The notes beneath the pieces are model-generated. The model had not been told where the DNA came from. It saw only the letters and a program-made list of their open reading frames with translations, and ran no database searches. Source: Niastella populi (GTDB lineage Bacteria > Bacteroidota > Bacteroidia > Chitinophagales > Chitinophagaceae). Taken from it: DNA of 64,000 nt. A program made the position numbers and the translations under genes. Position 1 is the first letter of the stretch, and every line of letters begins with the position of its first letter. This document shows, piece by piece, positions 36,171 through 45,984 of the stretch. The stretch spans positions 62,001-126,000 of the forward strand of contig NZ_LWBP01000123.1 in assembly GCF_002078015.1 (NCBI RefSeq). Direction: 5' to 3'.

Positions 36171-36545
36171 ATGTGGTATCAGTTCCTGAATATTTTCTTC
36201 TTTGTATTCCACACACTTTTTACGCTGTTCAACATAACAGGCTGGCTATTTCGTGCAACCAGGAAATGGAACCTGGTCACCCTGTCATTGACCGCCTTTT
36301 CCTGGTTTGTACTGGGCATCTGGTTCGGTTGGGGGTATTGCCTTTGTACCGACTGGCACTGGGACGTACGGGAACGCCTGGGCTATCACGATCAGCAAAA
36401 TTCCTACATCCACTTCCTGCTTTTACAACTCACCGGTATCAACTTCAACGAAACACTCGTAAACAATGTTACGCTCGTTGTTTTTCTAATTAGTGTGATC
36501 ATGAGCATCTGGCTTAATATCAGAGACAGAAAGCGAAAGAGATAA
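36171..36545 (+). CDS. DUF2784-like membrane protein
   Basis: A 124-residue integral membrane protein from the ATG at 36171 (MWYQFLNIFFF); an upstream ATG at 36117 would add a polar N-terminus before the first hydrophobic segment. It has about four TM segments and the family-like motif GYCLCTDWHW after the second to third, seen as GYCPLTDWHW in DUF2784 proteins from memory. The function is unknown. It ends just before a repeat-rich region that separates it from the GH2 gene. Confidence 0.75.
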   Translation: MWYQFLNIFFFVFHTLFTLFNITGWLFRATRKWNLVTLSLTAFSWFVLGIWFGWGYCLCTDWHWDVRERLGYHDQQNSYIHFLLLQLTGINFNETLVNNVTLVVFLISVIMSIWLNIRDRKRKR

Positions 36546-36657
36546 AGTTTACGAAATCGATTGCGTAAAGGTTTCCATAATATAATCCATCTTTTTAATA
36601 ACAATTTCTATTGACCGGCGCCTATATAAATGTAAGATTTGCTACGAATACAGCCGT

Positions 36658-36800
36658 AAGCCGTAAGCTGTAAGCAAATACAGAATACAGCTGAAAGCTG
36701 TAAGTCTATAGCAAATACAGAAAACGCGGAACGCATGCAATTGCTTTTCAGTCCCGAATAAAAGAACCATAAACCAAAAACAATAAACCATAAACTGAAA
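36658..36800. repeat. 143-bp repeat, copy 1 (159-bp period)
   Basis: A block of about 143 bp that is repeated at 36817-36959 with one difference in the parts compared. It contains heptad units AAGCCGT and AAGCTGT, the core GCAAATACAGAATACAG (36674-36690) and the 18-nt core AGTCCCGAATAAAAGAAC (36750-36767, the reverse complement of GTTCTTTTATTCGGGACT). It is the longest non-coding repeat in the window. Confidence 0.95.
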
Positions 36801-36816
36801 TACAGCTGCAAGCTTC

Positions 36817-36959
36817 AAGCCGTAAGCTGCAAGCAAATACAGAATACAGCTGAAAGCTGTAAGTCTATAGCAAATACAGAAAACGCGGAACGCATGCAAT
36901 TGCTTTTCAGTCCCGAATAAAAGAACCATAAACCAAAAACAATAAACCATAAACTGAAA
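36817..36959. repeat. 143-bp repeat, copy 2
   Basis: Second copy of the block at 36658-36800, with the same cores at 36833-36849 and 36909-36926. A third 18-nt core follows at 36966-36983. The near-identity points to a recent duplication. Confidence 0.95.
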
Positions 36960-36974
36960 GCCGCGAGTCCCGAA

Positions 36975-37068
36975 TAAAAGAACTATGAACAATGAACTGT
37001 GAACTATGAACTGTGAACTATGAACTGAGAACTGAACAACTGAACAACTGAATAACTGAACAACTAAG
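36975..37068. repeat. Heptad/octad array before the GH2 gene
   Basis: Units GAACTGT, GAACTAT, GAACTGT, GAACTAT, GAACTGA follow at 7-nt steps and then GAACAACT, GAACAACT, GAATAACT, GAACAACT at 8-nt steps. The array ends 9 bp before the GH2 start at 37077 and leaves little room for a normal 5' untranslated region, so it is probably transcribed. Confidence 0.85.
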
Positions 37069-37076
37069 AATTGCCA

Positions 37077-39935
37077 ATGAAAAAGTTTCACTACATTATT
37101 TTACTTGCCATTATCACGAACATTCCGATTGCAAAAGGCCAAACGGTCCATCTCATTCAATACGCAATAGACCTGTCGGGCGATTGGCGGTTTCAAATGG
37201 ATTCGCTCGATAAAGGCGTAGAACAGCAATGGTTCAACCGGAAATTGTCCGGCGCCATTAAACTGCCGGGCTCCATGGCCACCAATGGAAAAGGTAATGA
37301 GGTTGACACAAATACCCCCTGGATTGGCAATATCATCGATTCCTCCTGGTTCTTCAAACCTGAGTATGCCGCCTATCGAAAAAAAGGAAATATAAAAATT
37401 CCCTTCTGGTTGCAACCCGTGAAATATTACAAAGGGGCAGCATGGTACCAGAAAACGGTACATATTCCCGCCGCATGGAAAGGCAAACAACTGGAGCTGT
37501 TCATCGAACGCAGCCATTGGGAAACCACCCTCTGGCTAGATGGAAAAGAAATCGGCATGCAGAACAGCCTGGGCACCCCGCATGTTTTCAACCTTACCAA
37601 CCTGCTTACTCCCGGCGCCCACCAGCTCACCGTTCGCATCGATAACCGCGTAAAGGACTTTGATGTGGGTGTAAACTCGCACAGCATTTCAGATCATACC
37701 CAAAGCAACTGGAACGGGATGGTGGGAAAACTAGCGCTTACCGCGCGTTCGCCCCTCTACGTTCAGGATGTGCAATTATATCCCGATATACACGCGAAAG
37801 AAGTACTGGCCAAAGTAACAATAGGCAACAGCACAGGTAAACCGGTAACAGCCCGTTTGCGTATGCTGGCAACAGCGCTGCGCGCCGGCGCCGGAAAATT
37901 AAAACCCGTTACACGGGAAATAGAACTAACCGGCGACAGCACAACGATTGAAATGCGTTATGCCATGGGCCCCGCGCCCCTGTTATGGGATGAATTCAAC
38001 CCCAACCTGTACACGATGAACGTACAGTTGCAACAGGGCGCCAATAAAGATGAAAAACAGGTGCAGTTCGGTATGCGTGATTTTAAAGCGCAGGGCACCC
38101 AATTCACCATCAATGGCCGGCTTACCTTTTTACGCGGTACCCTGGAATGCGCCATCTTCCCAAAAACAGGTTATCCGCCAACCGACATCGATTCCTGGTT
38201 ACGGATCTTCAAAGTGGCGCGCTCATTTGGATTGAACCATTTGCGCTTTCACTCCTGGACGCCGCCCGCCGCCGCTTTTGACGCCGCCGACCGCCTCGGG
38301 TTCTACCTGCATATTGAATGTTCCTCATGGGCCAACCAGGGTTCTCCCATCGGTGATGGCAAACCGCTCGATCAATACATTTATGAAGAAAGCGAGCGGG
38401 TGGTAAAAGCCTTTGGCAATCATCCCTCCTTTTGTATGATGGCTTATGGCAATGAACCCAAGGGTAAGAACCATGTAAAATACCTTACTGACTTCGTCGC
38501 CTACTGGCAGCATAAAGACCCGCGCCGTTTGTATACCACAGGCGCCGGCTGGCCGGTGATCGACAAACAGGATTACAACAGTACCCCCGATCCCCGCATA
38601 CAGGCATGGGGCGCCGGTTTAAAAAGTATCATCAACGCCCAACCGCCTAAAGCCGATTACAACTGGAAAGATATTATCGGCAAATGGCAGCATCCTACGG
38701 TAAGTCATGAAATAGGTCAATGGTGTGTGTACCCCGACTTCAAAGAAATTAAAAAATATACCGGTGTACTAAAAGCAAAGAACTTCGAGATCTTCCGCGA
38801 CAAGCTCAATAACCATGGCATGGGTAAACTGGCCGACAGCTTTTTGCTTGCCTCCGGAAAACTACAGGTATTGTGCTACAAAGCTGATATTGAAGCTGCG
38901 CTGCGCACACCGGGTTTCGGCGGTTTCCAGTTGCTCGATCTGCATGATTTTCCCGGTCAGGGCACCGCCCTCGTAGGCGTGCTGAACCCGTTTTGGGAAG
39001 AAAAGGGATACGTAACCGCCAAAGCATATAGCCGTTTCTGTAACGCGGTAGTTCCCCTGGCAAAACTGTCGAAAATGATCTGGCTGAATATTGAAGAATT
39101 GAATATACCGGTGGAAGTAGCGCAATTCAGCGCGGGACCGCTTAACAATGCAACGCCGGTATGGAGCGTCAAAAACGAAGCGGGCAATATGCTTTTCAAA
39201 GGACAATTGCCAACAACCAATATAGCGGTGGGCAATGCCATACAGTTAGGCACCATCAAACAATCGTTACAAAACATACAAAAACCCGAACGGCTTACCT
39301 TAACCATTTCTATCGGGGATTATCAAAACAACTGGGACCTGTTTGTATACCCTGTTTCGTTGCCTGATAACAACCAGGAAATACTGGTAACACACCAACT
39401 GGATGCAACAGCACAGGAAACACTTGAGAAAGGCGGCAAGGTGCTGCTGACATTGAAGAAAGGAACGTTGCGGCCGGAGAAAGGCGGCGATATAGCCATC
39501 GGCTTTTCCAGCATCTTCTGGAATACCGCATGGACGCATAACCAGCCCCCTGTTACACTCGGCATCCTGTGTAACCCTACACATCCGGCGCTGAAAGCAT
39601 TTCCCACCCAATACCATAGCAACTGGCAATGGTGGGATGCCATGAGCCATTCCGGCGCTATCATCCTCGATTCACTGCAAAAAGGCCTGCCGGCCATTGT
39701 ACGCGTGATCGATGACTGGGTAACCGCGCGCCCGCTGGCACTGGTAACAGAATGCAAAACCGGCAAAGGCAAATTATTGATCACAGGTATCGACCTGCTA
39801 ACAGACCAGGATCAACGTCCCGAAGCAAAACAATTATTATACAGCCTGAAACAATATATGGCCGGCGAAACATTCAAACCAGTTACAAGGGTAGATGCAA
39901 AAAAGGTGCAATCTCTTACGGTCGGTCAACCGTAA
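37077..39935 (+). CDS. Glycoside hydrolase family 2 (beta-galactosidase-like)
   Basis: A 952-residue exported protein from ATG 37077; an in-frame TTG lies two codons upstream. A signal peptide (cut near IAKGQ) precedes a sugar-binding jelly-roll domain (about 30-220), an Ig-like domain (about 225-335) and a TIM barrel. The acid/base Glu is Glu460 in AYGNEP and the nucleophile-type Glu is Glu545 in SHEIGQW, as expected for GH2. The C-terminal part is additional beta structure. It probably cleaves beta-linked galactosides, glucuronides or related bonds; the substrate cannot be read from sequence. It starts the carbohydrate region and is followed by a DUF5107-TPR protein (105 bp). A heptad/octad array precedes it. 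Confidence 0.92.
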   Translation: MKKFHYIILLAIITNIPIAKGQTVHLIQYAIDLSGDWRFQMDSLDKGVEQQWFNRKLSGAIKLPGSMATNGKGNEVDTNTPWIGNIIDSSWFFKPEYAAYRKKGNIKIPFWLQPVKYYKGAAWYQKTVHIPAAWKGKQLELFIERSHWETTLWLDGKEIGMQNSLGTPHVFNLTNLLTPGAHQLTVRIDNRVKDFDVGVNSHSISDHTQSNWNGMVGKLALTARSPLYVQDVQLYPDIHAKEVLAKVTIGNSTGKPVTARLRMLATALRAGAGKLKPVTREIELTGDSTTIEMRYAMGPAPLLWDEFNPNLYTMNVQLQQGANKDEKQVQFGMRDFKAQGTQFTINGRLTFLRGTLECAIFPKTGYPPTDIDSWLRIFKVARSFGLNHLRFHSWTPPAAAFDAADRLGFYLHIECSSWANQGSPIGDGKPLDQYIYEESERVVKAFGNHPSFCMMAYGNEPKGKNHVKYLTDFVAYWQHKDPRRLYTTGAGWPVIDKQDYNSTPDPRIQAWGAGLKSIINAQPPKADYNWKDIIGKWQHPTVSHEIGQWCVYPDFKEIKKYTGVLKAKNFEIFRDKLNNHGMGKLADSFLLASGKLQVLCYKADIEAALRTPGFGGFQLLDLHDFPGQGTALVGVLNPFWEEKGYVTAKAYSRFCNAVVPLAKLSKMIWLNIEELNIPVEVAQFSAGPLNNATPVWSVKNEAGNMLFKGQLPTTNIAVGNAIQLGTIKQSLQNIQKPERLTLTISIGDYQNNWDLFVYPVSLPDNNQEILVTHQLDATAQETLEKGGKVLLTLKKGTLRPEKGGDIAIGFSSIFWNTAWTHNQPPVTLGILCNPTHPALKAFPTQYHSNWQWWDAMSHSGAIILDSLQKGLPAIVRVIDDWVTARPLALVTECKTGKGKLLITGIDLLTDQDQRPEAKQLLYSLKQYMAGETFKPVTRVDAKKVQSLTVGQP

Positions 39936-40039
39936 CATTGTCCATCATTTTCGAAGTATTTTCCATTTTGCAGCATAAGCATTACAGCTAAGTTTGTTTT
40001 AAATCTCTTGTAACTACCAGAACAAATTCTAATCAGCAA

Positions 40040-43000
40040 ATGAGCCAGTCAACGATTCGCGTTTGGGAAGAAACAGTAACCATTCCTACATATGAAGCAG
40101 GCGAGCCCGACAAGAACCCCATGTTCTTCGAAAAGCGGGTTTACCAGGGCAGCAGCGGCGCCGTATACCCTAACCCGGTAATAGAAAAGATCTATGACGA
40201 GAAAAAAGACAAAACATACCAGGGATTATTTCTCGAGAACCAATACCTGAAGATCATGATACTGCCGCAACTGGGCGGCCGCGTGCAAATGGCTTACGAC
40301 AAAATAAAACAACGCCATTTTATTTATTATAACCAGGTTATTAAACCGGCGCTGGTTGGCTTATGCGGTCCCTGGATCTCAGGCGGTATCGAATTCAACT
40401 GGCCGCAACACCACCGCCCCAGCACTTTTGAACCGGTTGATTATACCATAGAAGAAAATGCAGACGGCAGCCAAACGGTTTGGGTAAACGAAGTGGAGCG
40501 CATGTTCCGCACAAAAGGAATGGCCGGTTTTACTTTACACCCCGACAAAGCCTATCTTGAAATAAAAGTAAAACTCTTTAACCGCACACCCCTGCCGCAA
40601 ACATTTTTGTGGTGGGCCAATCCCGCGGTAAAGGTGAACGATCATTATCAATCCGTTTTCCCGCCAGATGTGAACGCGGTATTTGATCATGGGAAAAGAG
40701 ATGTTTCTACCTTTCCCATCGCTACCGGCACTTACTATAAAGTAGATTACTCACCCGGCACCGACATTTCACGTTATAAAAATATTCCGGTGCCTACTTC
40801 CTATATGGCCGTGAATAGCGATTACGATTTTGTCGGCGGTTATGAGCACGACACGCAGGCCGGCGTATTACACGTTGCCAATCATCATGTATCGCCGGGT
40901 AAAAAACAATGGACGTGGGGGCATAGCGATTTTGGCCAGGCCTGGGACAGGAACCTTACCGATGAAGATGGCCCCTACATAGAACTGATGACCGGCGTGT
41001 TCACCGATAACCAGCCCGACTTCAGCTGGCTGATGCCTTATGAAGAAAAATCGTTCACCCAATACTTTATGCCCTACCGCGACCTGGGCGTAGTAAAGAA
41101 CGCCACAAAGGACGTGTTGCTGAATATAGAAAAACAGCATGGCGAACTGGTAGTGAAGGTATATGCCACCTCGGCACAGTTACTCAAGATACAATTGACA
41201 AAGGGCGATAAAGAACTGCTGAAGGAAGTTTTCCTGGTTAGTCCGGAAACAGTGTATACAAAATCAGTTGCTGTCAGCGAAGACATAACGCCGGAGAATA
41301 TACTGCTGGTACTAACCGATAAGAACGGTAAGGAAGCATTGCGGTATGCGCACAAGGCCAACAAACAAAACGACATTCCCGAACCGGCGAAAGCAGCGCT
41401 GGAACCAAAAGACGTAGAGAACAACGAGCAGTTGTACCTGACGGGTTTGCACCTTGAACAATACCGGCATGCCACCTACAGCCCGGTGCCTTATTATGAA
41501 GAAGCATTGCGCAGGGATCCCAAAGACATTCGTAACAACAATGCCCTTGGATTATGGCTGCTGCGGCGCGGACAGTTTGCCAAAAGCGAACCGTACTTTC
41601 GCAAAGCGGTTGAAACGCTTATCAGCCGCAACCCCAATCCTTATGACGGCGAGCCTTATTACAACCTCGGCCTCAGTTTGAAATGGCAGGGCCGGTTAAA
41701 GGAAGCGTATAATGCGTTTTACAAAGCCACCTGGAATAACGCGTGGCAGGACAGCGGTTTCTTTTCCGTAGCGCAAATCGATCTCGCCCGGGAAGATTAC
41801 TCACTGGCGCTGGAACATATTCAATTATCGCTCGACCGCAATGCAAAAAACAGCAAGGCCCTTGCATTGAAAGCGCTGGCATTAAGAAAACTCGGCAGGC
41901 ACCAGGCAGCGTTGACCGTTTGTACAGAAGCACTGCAAAAAGACCTGTTCAACCTTTCGATCTTATTTGAACAACATAAATTATATACTTCAACCGGCAA
42001 TGCGGCGGCTGCGCAACGCGCCCTCGATCAACTGGCGCGTATAGCGCGGGGCCATGCCCATAACTATTTCGAGTACGCATTGGATTATGTTGCCGCCGGC
42101 GCCTGGGAAGAAGCAATTGAACTACTGCAACTGGCAGCAGGTAAAAGTGAAGCAACCGCTTCACCTATGTTATGGTATTACCTCGGCTGGGCGCATCACC
42201 AGGCGGGCCTGAACAAGGAAGCGATAGAATATTTTAAAAAAGGGGCGCAGGCCGATCCGCGCTGTTGTTTCCCTAACCGGCTTGAAGATATTGCCGTTTT
42301 GCAACTGGCGGCAACCATTAACCCGGCCGACGCCAAAGCGCCGTATTATCTGGGCAACCTGTGGTACGACAAACGGCAGTATGATGATGCCATTGCCAGT
42401 TGGGAACTGGCCGTACAGCGGGATGATCGCTTTCCTACAGCCTGCCGTAACCTCGGTATAGCATACTTCAACAAACGTAACAACGCCGATAAAGCGCTAA
42501 GCTGTTATGTAAAAGCCTATGCGCTTGACACAACAGATGCGCGGGTGCTCATGGAGCTTGACCAGTTGTACAAACGCCTGAACAAATCGCCCAAAGAGCG
42601 GCTGGCGTTCCTGGAAACTCATATTACCGTAGTGGAACAACGCGATGACCTTTACCTGGAAAGAGCGGCGCTGTACAATTTCCTTGGCGACTTTGAAAAG
42701 GCGTATGACCTTATCATGCAAAGGAAGTTTCATCCCTGGGAAGGCGGTGAAGGAAAAGTATCGGCGCAATACATTTACAGCCTGGTGGGCATGGCGCGGA
42801 AAGCGATCCAGGCCGGTGATCCTGAAAAAGCGGTCGATCTACTGCAACAGGCACAGGTATACCCCGATGGGTTAGGCGAAGGAAAACTACATGGCGCGCA
42901 GGAGAATGATATTTTCTACTGGCTGGCCTGTGCATACAAAGAAATGGGCGATAAGGAAAAAGCCAGCAGTTGCTACAAAAAAGCAACCCGGGGGTTATCG

Positions 43001-43396
43001 GAGCCAACGGCGGCTATGTTCTATAACGATCAGCAGCCCGACAAGATCTTTTACCAGGGACTGGCCTGGCAAGCACTGGGTGAAACAGAAAAGGCCAGCG
43101 AGATCTTTTCACGGCTGGTAGCGTACGGTAAAACGCATCTGAACGATGAAGTGAAGATCGATTACTTCGCGGTATCGCTGCCCGATCTGCTGATCTTTGA
43201 AGACGATCTGAATGTGCGCAATGAAACCCATTGTCATTATATGATGGGGCTCGGGTACCTCGGTTTAAATAAACCGGAAGATGCAGCGGCCGGTTTGAAA
43301 AAAGCACTTCATCATGACGCGATGCATTTCGGTGCACAGACGCATCTTGATATAATTAGATCAATTAGAAACGAAGACAAAGTTGCAAGTAACTGA
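40040..43396 (+). CDS. DUF5107 domain protein with long TPR array
   Basis: An 1118-residue cytosolic protein without a signal peptide. The N-terminal 330 residues are DUF5107, a mutarotase-like beta-sandwich, with the block SGGIEFNWPQHHRP and the tract TFLWWANPAV. After a beta linker, a TPR superhelix from about residue 470 runs to the C-terminus, with repeats such as YLGWAHHQAGLNKEAIEYFKKG split by short loops. DUF5107 proteins are frequent in Bacteroidetes glycan loci and may act on or bind oligosaccharides; the exact reaction is not known to me. It follows the GH2 gene on the same strand by 105 bp. The 3' end converges with the GH3 gene across a hairpin of repeat sequence. Confidence 0.9.
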   Translation: MSQSTIRVWEETVTIPTYEAGEPDKNPMFFEKRVYQGSSGAVYPNPVIEKIYDEKKDKTYQGLFLENQYLKIMILPQLGGRVQMAYDKIKQRHFIYYNQVIKPALVGLCGPWISGGIEFNWPQHHRPSTFEPVDYTIEENADGSQTVWVNEVERMFRTKGMAGFTLHPDKAYLEIKVKLFNRTPLPQTFLWWANPAVKVNDHYQSVFPPDVNAVFDHGKRDVSTFPIATGTYYKVDYSPGTDISRYKNIPVPTSYMAVNSDYDFVGGYEHDTQAGVLHVANHHVSPGKKQWTWGHSDFGQAWDRNLTDEDGPYIELMTGVFTDNQPDFSWLMPYEEKSFTQYFMPYRDLGVVKNATKDVLLNIEKQHGELVVKVYATSAQLLKIQLTKGDKELLKEVFLVSPETVYTKSVAVSEDITPENILLVLTDKNGKEALRYAHKANKQNDIPEPAKAALEPKDVENNEQLYLTGLHLEQYRHATYSPVPYYEEALRRDPKDIRNNNALGLWLLRRGQFAKSEPYFRKAVETLISRNPNPYDGEPYYNLGLSLKWQGRLKEAYNAFYKATWNNAWQDSGFFSVAQIDLAREDYSLALEHIQLSLDRNAKNSKALALKALALRKLGRHQAALTVCTEALQKDLFNLSILFEQHKLYTSTGNAAAAQRALDQLARIARGHAHNYFEYALDYVAAGAWEEAIELLQLAAGKSEATASPMLWYYLGWAHHQAGLNKEAIEYFKKGAQADPRCCFPNRLEDIAVLQLAATINPADAKAPYYLGNLWYDKRQYDDAIASWELAVQRDDRFPTACRNLGIAYFNKRNNADKALSCYVKAYALDTTDARVLMELDQLYKRLNKSPKERLAFLETHITVVEQRDDLYLERAALYNFLGDFEKAYDLIMQRKFHPWEGGEGKVSAQYIYSLVGMARKAIQAGDPEKAVDLLQQAQVYPDGLGEGKLHGAQENDIFYWLACAYKEMGDKEKASSCYKKATRGLSEPTAAMFYNDQQPDKIFYQGLAWQALGETEKASEIFSRLVAYGKTHLNDEVKIDYFAVSLPDLLIFEDDLNVRNETHCHYMMGLGYLGLNKPEDAAAGLKKALHHDAMHFGAQTHLDIIRSIRNEDKVASN

Positions 43397-43403
43397 GTTA
43401 TTG

Positions 43404-43488
43404 AGTTATTCAGTTATTCAGTTGCTCTTATTCAAACCCGTTATTACCCGCGAGCGTATGAACTTATGCACTGAATAACTGAATAACT
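43404..43488. terminator. Hairpin made of octad repeats between convergent genes
   Basis: AGTTATTCAGTTATTCAGT (43404-43422) and ACTGAATAACTGAATAACT (43470-43488) are exact reverse complements (19 bp) with a 47-nt loop. They lie 8 bp after the DUF5107 stop and 12 bp before the GH3 stop on the other strand. The arms are octad repeats of the dispersed family. It may act as a bidirectional terminator; there is no long T run. Confidence 0.7.
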
Positions 43489-43499
43489 TTCCCGTACCC

Positions 43500-45761
43500 C
43501 TATTTTCGCTGCTTTACGGCCGAAAGCTTCAACTCAAACCGGCTCTTCAACTTAATATCATTGGAAGCGCTGCCGATCATTAAACTAAAATGACCCGGTT
43601 CAGCAACCCATTGCAACTGTTGATTATAGAACGAGAGTTTTTCTTTATTGATCACAAAGCGTACTGTTTTACTTTCGCCGGGTTGTAATGAAAGTTTCGC
43701 AAAGTCTTTCAGCTCTTTCATTGGTCGCACCAGCGAAGCTACTTCATCGCGCAGGTACAACTGCACCACTTCTTCCCCAGCCACCTTACCGGTATTGGTT
43801 AACTTAAAGGTTACCACAACAGAGTCTTTGCTATACATGGCGTTTTTACTCAACTGCAGATCGCTGTAGGTAAAGCTGGTATAACTCAACCCATACCCGA
43901 ATGCATACCGTGGGCTTTTCTGCAGATCGATATAACCCGAACGGTACCCTGCCGGTTTATCATCATCGGGGGCCGGGCGGCCGGTATTGAGGTAATTATA
44001 ATAAATGGGGATCTGGCCTTCAGTTCGGGGAAAGGTCATAGGTAATTTGCCTGAAGGGTTGTAATCGCCGAACAGCACATCGGCAATGGCATTGCCGGCT
44101 TCGCTGCCCAGCCACCACGTGTATACAATGGCGGCAACATTATCGGCCGTATAGTTAAATACCAGCGGGCGGCCGGCATTTACCAGCACCACCAGGGGTT
44201 TGCCGGTTGCATGTAATACTTTTATCAGTTCTTCCTGTACACCGGGCAAATGGATATCGGCGCGGCTTTTTGCTTCGCCGCTCATATCGCGGAACTCACC
44301 AACGCTTACGATCACCACATCGGCGCTTTGTGCAGCAGCAACCGCTTCTGCAAAACCGGCGCGGCTGGTATCCTTTACCTCGCAGCCTTTTGCATACAGG
44401 AGTTTTGTGTTCTTGCCCAGTTTATTTTGCAGTCCCTCCCATTGCGATACCACATCGCTGTTATCGGGCCAGCCCACATTCCAGAAACCAAGCATATCTT
44501 CTTCCGATTTCACGAGGGGGCCAATAACGGCAATGGTTTTTGTATTCTTCGACAAAGGCAGCAGCCCGTCTTCGTTCTTCAACAGCACAATACTTTTCTT
44601 CGCCATATCTTTTGCCATGGCGCGGTGTTGAATATTTCCCACGAGCTCCGTTTCGCGTTGCGTATTGCTGAAACGGAACGGATCATCGAACAAACCCAGC
44701 TCGAATTTCTTGCACAGGATCCTTCTCACCGCATCGTCGATCAGCGTCATCGGAACTTTTCCCTCTATAACCAGTTTTGAAAGATTGGTAATGTAGCTGC
44801 GGCTTTCCATATCCATATCGCTGCCGGCCCTTATAGCGCTCGCTGCAGCGTCATATTTATCTCTTACATAACCATGGTTCACCATTTCACCAACGGAGCC
44901 CCAATCGCTCACCACAAAACCGGTGAACTTCCATTTACCTTTTAAGATATCGCGTTGCAGGTAGGCATTGCCGGTTGCGGGAATACCGTTGAGATCATTG
45001 AAGGAATTCATGAAGGTGGCGGCGCCTGCATCGGCAGCAGCTTTAAAAGGCGGCAGGTACCATTCCCATAAGGTGCGGTCGCTCATATCGACCGAATTAT
45101 AATCACGGCCGCCTGTAGCCGCGCCATAAGCGGCAAAATGTTTTACGCAGGCCATTACGGCATCGGTATTACCGATTCCCTTACCCTGAAAACCCTGTAC
45201 CCTGGCTTTTGCCACGAGGCTGCCGAGATAAGTGTCTTCCCCGGCCCCTTCCATTACACGGCCCCAGCGGGGATCGCGCGAAAGATCAACCATGGGTGCA
45301 AAGGTCCAGTGCAAACCACTGGCAGCCGCTTCAATAGCCGCTACGCGCGCACCCTGTTCTATAGCCGGCAGGTCCCAGCTGGCCACTTCGGCCAACGGAA
45401 TGGGAAACGTTACTTTGTAACCGTGAATAACATCCTGGCCAAAGATCAGGGGGATCTTCAAACGCGACTGCAATGCCAGCTCCTGCACGCGGCGGGTATG
45501 AACCGCTCCACGCACATTCAGCATGGAGCCAACCTTACCGGCTTTGATCTCCTGAACCAGGTCGCTTTTGTCGCTTTCGGGACCGGTAACTTCTTCCCTG
45601 CCTGAGTACTGATTCAACTGACCGATCTTTTCATCGAGCGTCATCAGTTTCAAAACCGAATCAACCCGCCGGGCAATCGTTTTTTGCCGGGCAGCCGCTT
45701 CGAGGCCGCCAACGGTTATGCAAACCGTAAAAACAAAGGCAATAAGAGGACTTTTCATCAT
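43500..45761 (-). CDS. bglX: Glycoside hydrolase family 3, beta-glucosidase (BglX-like)
   Basis: A 753-residue exported GH3 enzyme. A start at 45761 gives the signal peptide MMKSPLIAFVFTVCITVGG; upstream in-frame codons to 45776 add only a few residues. The N-terminal barrel has the nucleophile Asp286 in GFVVSDWGS, and KHFAAYGAA and RDPRWGRVMEGAGEDTYL are family blocks. A second alpha/beta domain holds VLLKNEDGLLPL, and the C-terminal fibronectin III-like domain completes the BglX plan. It hydrolyses terminal beta-glucosides or xylosides in the periplasm. It converges with the DUF5107 gene and is probably part of the same carbohydrate use as GH2 and the pectate lyase. Confidence 0.94.
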   Translation of the reverse strand: MMKSPLIAFVFTVCITVGGLEAAARQKTIARRVDSVLKLMTLDEKIGQLNQYSGREEVTGPESDKSDLVQEIKAGKVGSMLNVRGAVHTRRVQELALQSRLKIPLIFGQDVIHGYKVTFPIPLAEVASWDLPAIEQGARVAAIEAAASGLHWTFAPMVDLSRDPRWGRVMEGAGEDTYLGSLVAKARVQGFQGKGIGNTDAVMACVKHFAAYGAATGGRDYNSVDMSDRTLWEWYLPPFKAAADAGAATFMNSFNDLNGIPATGNAYLQRDILKGKWKFTGFVVSDWGSVGEMVNHGYVRDKYDAAASAIRAGSDMDMESRSYITNLSKLVIEGKVPMTLIDDAVRRILCKKFELGLFDDPFRFSNTQRETELVGNIQHRAMAKDMAKKSIVLLKNEDGLLPLSKNTKTIAVIGPLVKSEEDMLGFWNVGWPDNSDVVSQWEGLQNKLGKNTKLLYAKGCEVKDTSRAGFAEAVAAAQSADVVIVSVGEFRDMSGEAKSRADIHLPGVQEELIKVLHATGKPLVVLVNAGRPLVFNYTADNVAAIVYTWWLGSEAGNAIADVLFGDYNPSGKLPMTFPRTEGQIPIYYNYLNTGRPAPDDDKPAGYRSGYIDLQKSPRYAFGYGLSYTSFTYSDLQLSKNAMYSKDSVVVTFKLTNTGKVAGEEVVQLYLRDEVASLVRPMKELKDFAKLSLQPGESKTVRFVINKEKLSFYNQQLQWVAEPGHFSLMIGSASNDIKLKSRFELKLSAVKQRK

Positions 45762-45984
45762 TGGTAAAATTATCAACCGGTAACTTATTGACTTTTATGC
45801 TACTTCTGACGATCATCACCTACTACTTCTCCACTACAACTACCATTTATACTTCTTTACCGGTACATTTTACCCCTACAAAGCCCCTACAACCAACGTT
45901 TAAACCATCTGTTGGCATTTTATTTTACCAATGCTGTCCAATTTCCGGCACCCCGGTCATTATTGAAGTATAAAACAATTCAAT

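Noticed and set aside
36650-37068. CRISPR array among the repeats before GH2
   Set aside because: There is no constant repeat-spacer alternation and no cas gene; the repeats are heptads and a 143-bp duplication.
36642-37091. Open frame of 149 codons on the minus strand with repeated peptide segments
   Set aside because: The frame consists of the heptad and core repeats, and its peptide repeats simply reflect the 159-bp duplication. There is no start signal or family.
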